NCBI RefSeq assembly: GCF_017491605.1
Contig: NZ_JAFGYY010000001.1
Coordinates: forward strand, 124,001 to 188,000
DNA: 64,000 nt
Direction of reading: 5' to 3'
From: Pseudomonas sp. 30_B
GTDB lineage: Bacteria > Pseudomonadota > Gammaproteobacteria > Pseudomonadales > Pseudomonadaceae
Shown here: positions 59,513 through 64,000 of the stretch, piece after piece
Layout of the letters: each line of letters begins with the position of its first letter
Position numbering within the stretch: the stretch's first letter is position 1
Position numbers and translations under genes: made by a program
Notes under the pieces: generated by a model
The model's input: only the letters and a program-made list of their open reading frames with translations
What the model was told of the DNA's origin: nothing
The model's database searches: none

Positions 59513-60691
59513 ATGGCAACGGTAGACCGCTGGCTGCTGCCAGATGGGATCGAAGAAGTGCTGCCACCGGAGGCGGCGCGCGTTGAAGCAGCCCGCCGTC
59601 AGGTGCTGGATCTGTTCCAGCGCTGGGGTTACGAGTTCGTCGTCACCCCGCATATCGAATACCTGGAATCCCTGCTGACCGGTGCCGGCCAGGATCTGGA
59701 CCTGCGTACCTTCAAGGTCACTGATCCGGCGTCCGGCCGCCTGATGGGCTTCCGCGCGGACATCACCCCGCAGGTCGCCCGCATGGACGCCCACAGTCTG
59801 CGTCGCGAAGGCCCGAACCGGCTGTGCTACGCCGGCAGCGTGCTGCATGCCCGCCCGCGTGCACTGGCCACTTCGCGCAGCCCGATCCAGTTGGGTGCGG
59901 AGCTTTATGGCGATACCGGTTCCGCCGGTGACGTCGAAGTCATCAGCCTGATGCTCGACATGCTGGAAATGGCCCAGGTGCCGGACGTGCACATGGACCT
60001 CGGCCATGTCGGCATCTATCGCGGACTGGCGCAGGCCGCCGGCCTGTCCGGTGAGGTCGAGCAGTTGCTGTTCGACGCCCTGCAACGCAAGGCCGTGGAT
60101 GAAGTCGCCGCGCTGACCGAGGGTCTGCCGGGCGAGCTTTCCGGCATGCTGCGTGCGCTGGCCGAGCTGTGCGGCAGCCGCGAAGTGCTGGACCAGGCGC
60201 GTGCAGTGCTTGCCGGCGCCCCGGCTCCGGTGCAGGCCGCGCTGGCCGACCTGACCGCCATCGCCGATTCGCTGGCGGCGCGCTTCCCGCAGCTGCCGCT
60301 GTACTTCGATCTCGGCGAGCTGCGCGGCTATCACTATCACACCGGCGTGGTGTTCGCCGCGTTCGTCCCTGGGGTTGGCGAGTCCATCGCCCAGGGCGGC
60401 CGTTACGACCACATCGGCGCCGACTTCGGCCGCGCACGTCCGGCGACCGGTTTCTCCACCGACCTCAAGACCCTGGTCACTCTCGGCCGCGCCCAGCTCG
60501 ACGAGCCGCGCACCGGAGTCTGGGCGCCGGCCGATGGGGCTGGCTTGTGGCAGGCGGTGCAGCAGCTGCGCCGTCAGGGCGTGCGCGTGGTACAGGCGCT
60601 GCCCGGGCAGGATGCGGCTTCGGCTACCGAAGCGGGCTGCGACCAGCAACTGCTGGCTCGCGATGGCAATTGGCAGGTGGTTGCGCTCTGA
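59513..60691 (+). CDS. hisZ: ATP phosphoribosyltransferase regulatory subunit
   Basis: HisZ is a histidyl-tRNA synthetase paralogue that activates the short HisG in the first step of histidine synthesis. The 392 residues retain class II synthetase motifs 1 and 2 ([24 protein letters not shown]) but lack the tRNA-binding domain. The start ATG has GGGGAGAG upstream. Between DUF2065 and purA. Confidence 0.97.
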   Translation: MATVDRWLLPDGIEEVLPPEAARVEAARRQVLDLFQRWGYEFVVTPHIEYLESLLTGAGQDLDLRTFKVTDPASGRLMGFRADITPQVARMDAHSLRREGPNRLCYAGSVLHARPRALATSRSPIQLGAELYGDTGSAGDVEVISLMLDMLEMAQVPDVHMDLGHVGIYRGLAQAAGLSGEVEQLLFDALQRKAVDEVAALTEGLPGELSGMLRALAELCGSREVLDQARAVLAGAPAPVQAALADLTAIADSLAARFPQLPLYFDLGELRGYHYHTGVVFAAFVPGVGESIAQGGRYDHIGADFGRARPATGFSTDLKTLVTLGRAQLDEPRTGVWAPADGAGLWQAVQQLRRQGVRVVQALPGQDAASATEAGCDQQLLARDGNWQVVAL

Positions 60692-62053
<1,362 letters not shown>

Positions 62054-62069
62054 TCCGCGTTGTGCATCG

Positions 62070-62099
62070 CAACGGGCCGCTCATGCGGCCCGTTGTCGT
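62070..62099 (+). terminator. Hairpin terminator after purA
   Basis: Perfect 11-bp stem CAACGGGCCGC/GCGGCCCGTTG with a 4-base loop, 17 bases after the purA stop, followed by TCGTTTC. The T-run is poor, so efficiency is uncertain. Confidence 0.65.
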
Positions 62100-62197
62100 T
62101 TCAGGGGTTCGACGCTGCGCGGCGGCACGCGCTTTGCTGGTGAATCGGATCGGCGCCTTTCGCGCCAGACATCCGTTACGTCCGGAGGAAGCCCGCC

Positions 62198-64000
62198 GTG
62201 TCCGCCGTCCTGTCTCTGTTGCGCAGCCGCCTGCTGCGCCCCGCTTTCATCGCCCTGGGGATCGCGCTGCTGGTGCAGTTGATGATTGCCCTGTGGCTCA
62301 CCCGCAGCACCGTCGATGGTCTGGTCAACGACCTTGGTACTCACCTGGGTAACGAATCGCAACGCCTGGCCGGCGAGCTGGAGCAGGCGGGCCGGGAAGT
62401 GACCTCCGGGCTGAACGATCTTTCCGCGCGCACTCGCGAGCGCCTGGGTTCGGCGCTCTCCGCGCGGCTGGAGGAGGAGCAGGGCCAGCTGCGTCAAAGT
62501 CTGGAGCAGAGCCTGCGCCAGTCCGCCACCGAATTGGCGCAGTTGCTCGCTGCCGTGGCGCCCAGGGCGATGTGGGACAACGACGTGCCGTTGCTCTCCG
62601 ACTATGCCCGACGCGCCCAGGCCAATCCCAATGTGCTCTTCGTGGTCTATGACGACCCTCAGGGTCAGCACCTGACCCGCTATCTCAATCGCGAAGACGT
62701 GCGGATCAATGCGCTGCTGGAAAAGGGCAAGGGCGAGCGTGCGCTGGATAAGGTGCTGGAGGCGGCAAGCCATGATGCCTCGGTGTTCCTCGTCGAGGTG
62801 CCGATCAGCCCCAATGGCGTGGTCATTGGTACGGTGCGTCTGGGGGTCTCCACCGATGCCATCGAGAAGCAGATCGCCGCGCTGGATCAGCGCTTCTCCG
62901 CCCTGGTCGCCAGTGGTGACCAACTGGTGGGCGATAGCCTGGCCGGCGCCGCGGCCGACAGCACCAAGGCGCTCACGGCGCGCCTGCAATCGGCAAAGCA
63001 GGCGGCGGACGGCATGAGCCAGGGCGCGAAGACCTCCATCGAAGAGGCGGCAGGAACATTGCGCTGGCGTATCGGCATGGGGCTTCTGTTGGTTGGCCTC
63101 GGCGTCTTGCTGTGCCTCGCGGTGGTGCTGGGGCGGCGTGTGGTGAATCGCCTGCGCCTGCTGATCGATGCGCTGAATGACCTGGCAGCCGGGGAGGGCG
63201 ATCTGACCCGCCGCGTGCAACTGGATAGCCGTGACGAGTTGGGCGAGATGGCGACGGCGGTGAACCGCTTCGTCGACAAGCTGCAGCCCATCGTCCGTGA
63301 GGCCGGACAGGTGGCGCAGCGGACCGGCAGCGAAATCGCCGCGCTGGCCAGTCGCAGCGCCAGTGCCGAAGCGGCGGCGGATCGCCAGCGCAATGAAGTG
63401 GCCGGCAGCCTGGAAGCGCTCTCCGGGATGGCGGCGGAAGCGGAAATGGAAAGCCGCTCCATGCAGGCGGCGCTGGCGCGGGTCGGCGAGATCCGCAAGG
63501 CGGCGCAGGACAATGCGGCGATTGCCCGTAAGGTGGGCGGCCTGATCGAAACCCTGGAGTCCCGCGTGCAGAACGGCGCCGCTGTGATCGAGCGCCTGGC
63601 GCGGCAGAGCGAGCAGATCGAAGTGGTGCTCTCGGTGATCCATGGCATAGCCGAGCAGACCAATCTGCTGGCGCTGAACGCAGCCATCGAGGCGGCGCGG
63701 GCGGGCGAGAGCGGGCGTGGATTCGCCGTGGTGGCGGATGAAGTGCGTGCGCTGGCCAGCAAGACCCAGCAATCCACCGGCGATATCCAGTCGCACATCG
63801 GTGCACTGCAGGAGGGCGCGCGTGAAGCGGTGTCCGCCATCGGGCAGGCTCGCGAGCAGGCGGTGCAGGGATTGGCGGCGTTGCAGGATAGCGAGCGGCT
63901 ACAGCGCGAAGTGCAGAGCGCGGTGGAGGAAGTGCACGGCGCCATCGAGGCAGCGACGCATTCGGCGCAACAGCAGGCGGCTGGCGCCGCGGCGGTGCGC
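62198..64000 (+). CDS. Methyl-accepting chemotaxis protein, 3' end cut by window edge
   Basis: The frame opens with a GTG at 62198, ideally spaced from GGAGGAA, and stays open to the window end (601 codons). Order of domains: membrane helix 1 (about 15-36, [15 protein letters not shown]), a periplasmic helical sensor domain (about 37-290), membrane helix 2 (about 291-311), HAMP ([20 protein letters not shown]), and the signalling domain with the receptor hairpin-tip segment [20 protein letters not shown] and [14 protein letters not shown] (about 483-520). The ligand is not predictable. In P. aeruginosa this position is usually taken by other genes before rnr. Confidence 0.95.
   Translation, partial: MSAVLSLLRSRLLRPAFIALGIALLVQLMIALWLTRSTVDGLVNDLGTHLGNESQRLAGELEQAGREVTSGLNDLSARTRERLGSALSARLEEEQGQLRQSLEQSLRQSATELAQLLAAVAPRAMWDNDVPLLSDYARRAQANPNVLFVVYDDPQGQHLTRYLNREDVRINALLEKGKGERALDKVLEAASHDASVFLVEVPISPNGVVIGTVRLGVSTDAIEKQIAALDQRFSALVASGDQLVGDSLAGAAADSTKALTARLQSAKQAADGMSQGAKTSIEEAAGTLRWRIGMGLLLVGLGVLLCLAVVLGRRVVNRLRLLIDALNDLAAGEGDLTRRVQLDSRDELGEMATAVNRFVDKLQPIVREAGQVAQRTGSEIAALASRSASAEAAADRQRNEVAGSLEALSGMAAEAEMESRSMQAALARVGEIRKAAQDNAAIARKVGGLIETLESRVQNGAAVIERLARQSEQIEVVLSVIHGIAEQTNLLALNAAIEAARAGESGRGFAVVADEVRALASKTQQSTGDIQSHIGALQEGAREAVSAIGQAREQAVQGLAALQDSERLQREVQSAVEEVHGAIEAATHSAQQQAAGAAAVR

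Overview
The window is a stretch of Pseudomonas chromosome. It is GC-rich, and its gene order and protein lengths match the P. aeruginosa type core (waaA, tolC/thiC, nudF-cpdA-parE-parC, serB/fimX, psd-rhdA, motAB, rsgA/orn, queG/nnr-tsaE-amiB-mutL-miaA-hfq-hflX-hflK-hflC-hisZ-purA). Several accessory genes and many short REP-type palindromes suggest a relative of the P. aeruginosa group such as P. nitroreducens or P. citronellolis rather than P. aeruginosa itself; this species guess is an inference. Protein family names rest on motifs read in the translated sequence and on general knowledge of the families. No database search was run.

Layout. 1-4103: tail of an acyl-CoA dehydrogenase, a conserved protein with a degenerate Nudix-like signature, and an FAD oxidoreductase/aldo-keto reductase operon. 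4281-7049: SMR efflux pump divergent from a LysR regulator, then the Kdo transferase WaaA. 7376-12690: an accessory metabolic cluster (XRE-cupin regulator, Fe-S flavin oxidoreductase, small cupin, possible 50-residue leader ORF, periplasmic polyamine-type binding protein, class II aldolase). 12862-18037: TolC-type outer-membrane channel divergent from a TPP-riboswitch-controlled thiC and a CytX-type permease. 18250-27658: lipoprotein, then nudF, a DUF1249 gene, cpdA, a YqiA-type esterase, and parE-esterase-retropepsin-parC. 27809-32118: PqiC-like lipoprotein, an ArnT-like glycosyltransferase coupled to a metallophosphoesterase-like lipoprotein, and a small membrane protein that overlaps the latter tail-to-tail. 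32170-43798: AhpA-type membrane protein and serB (divergent), fimX and its PilZ-like neighbour, HPP membrane protein, psd, rhdA, HDOD protein. 43920-47566: motAB, rsgA, orn. 47654-62053: queG and the long nnr-to-purA cell-envelope, repair and RNA operon. 62198-end: a chemoreceptor cut by the window edge.

Functional links. NudF, CpdA and the ParE/ParC subunits form one forward block in which parE, a signal-peptide protein, a membrane-anchored retropepsin-like protein and parC overlap or nearly touch. FimX and the neighbouring large protein with a PilZ-like segment form a type IV pilus/c-di-GMP unit. MiaA, Hfq, HflX and HflKC occur in the same order as in E. coli, including the small DUF2065 protein before the purine gene, with hisZ inserted. 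Nine REPIN-like inverted pairs in three sequence classes sit between genes, six of them between convergent genes and none in a divergent promoter gap; no transposase gene is present in the window.

I do not see a CRISPR array, prophage, insertion sequence with transposase, tRNA, rRNA or an obvious defence system. The least explained parts are the 7.4-12.7 kb cluster with its coupled leader ORF, the glycosyltransferase/phosphoesterase pair, the PilZ-like partner of FimX, and the strongly structured gap between hflC and the DUF2065 gene.
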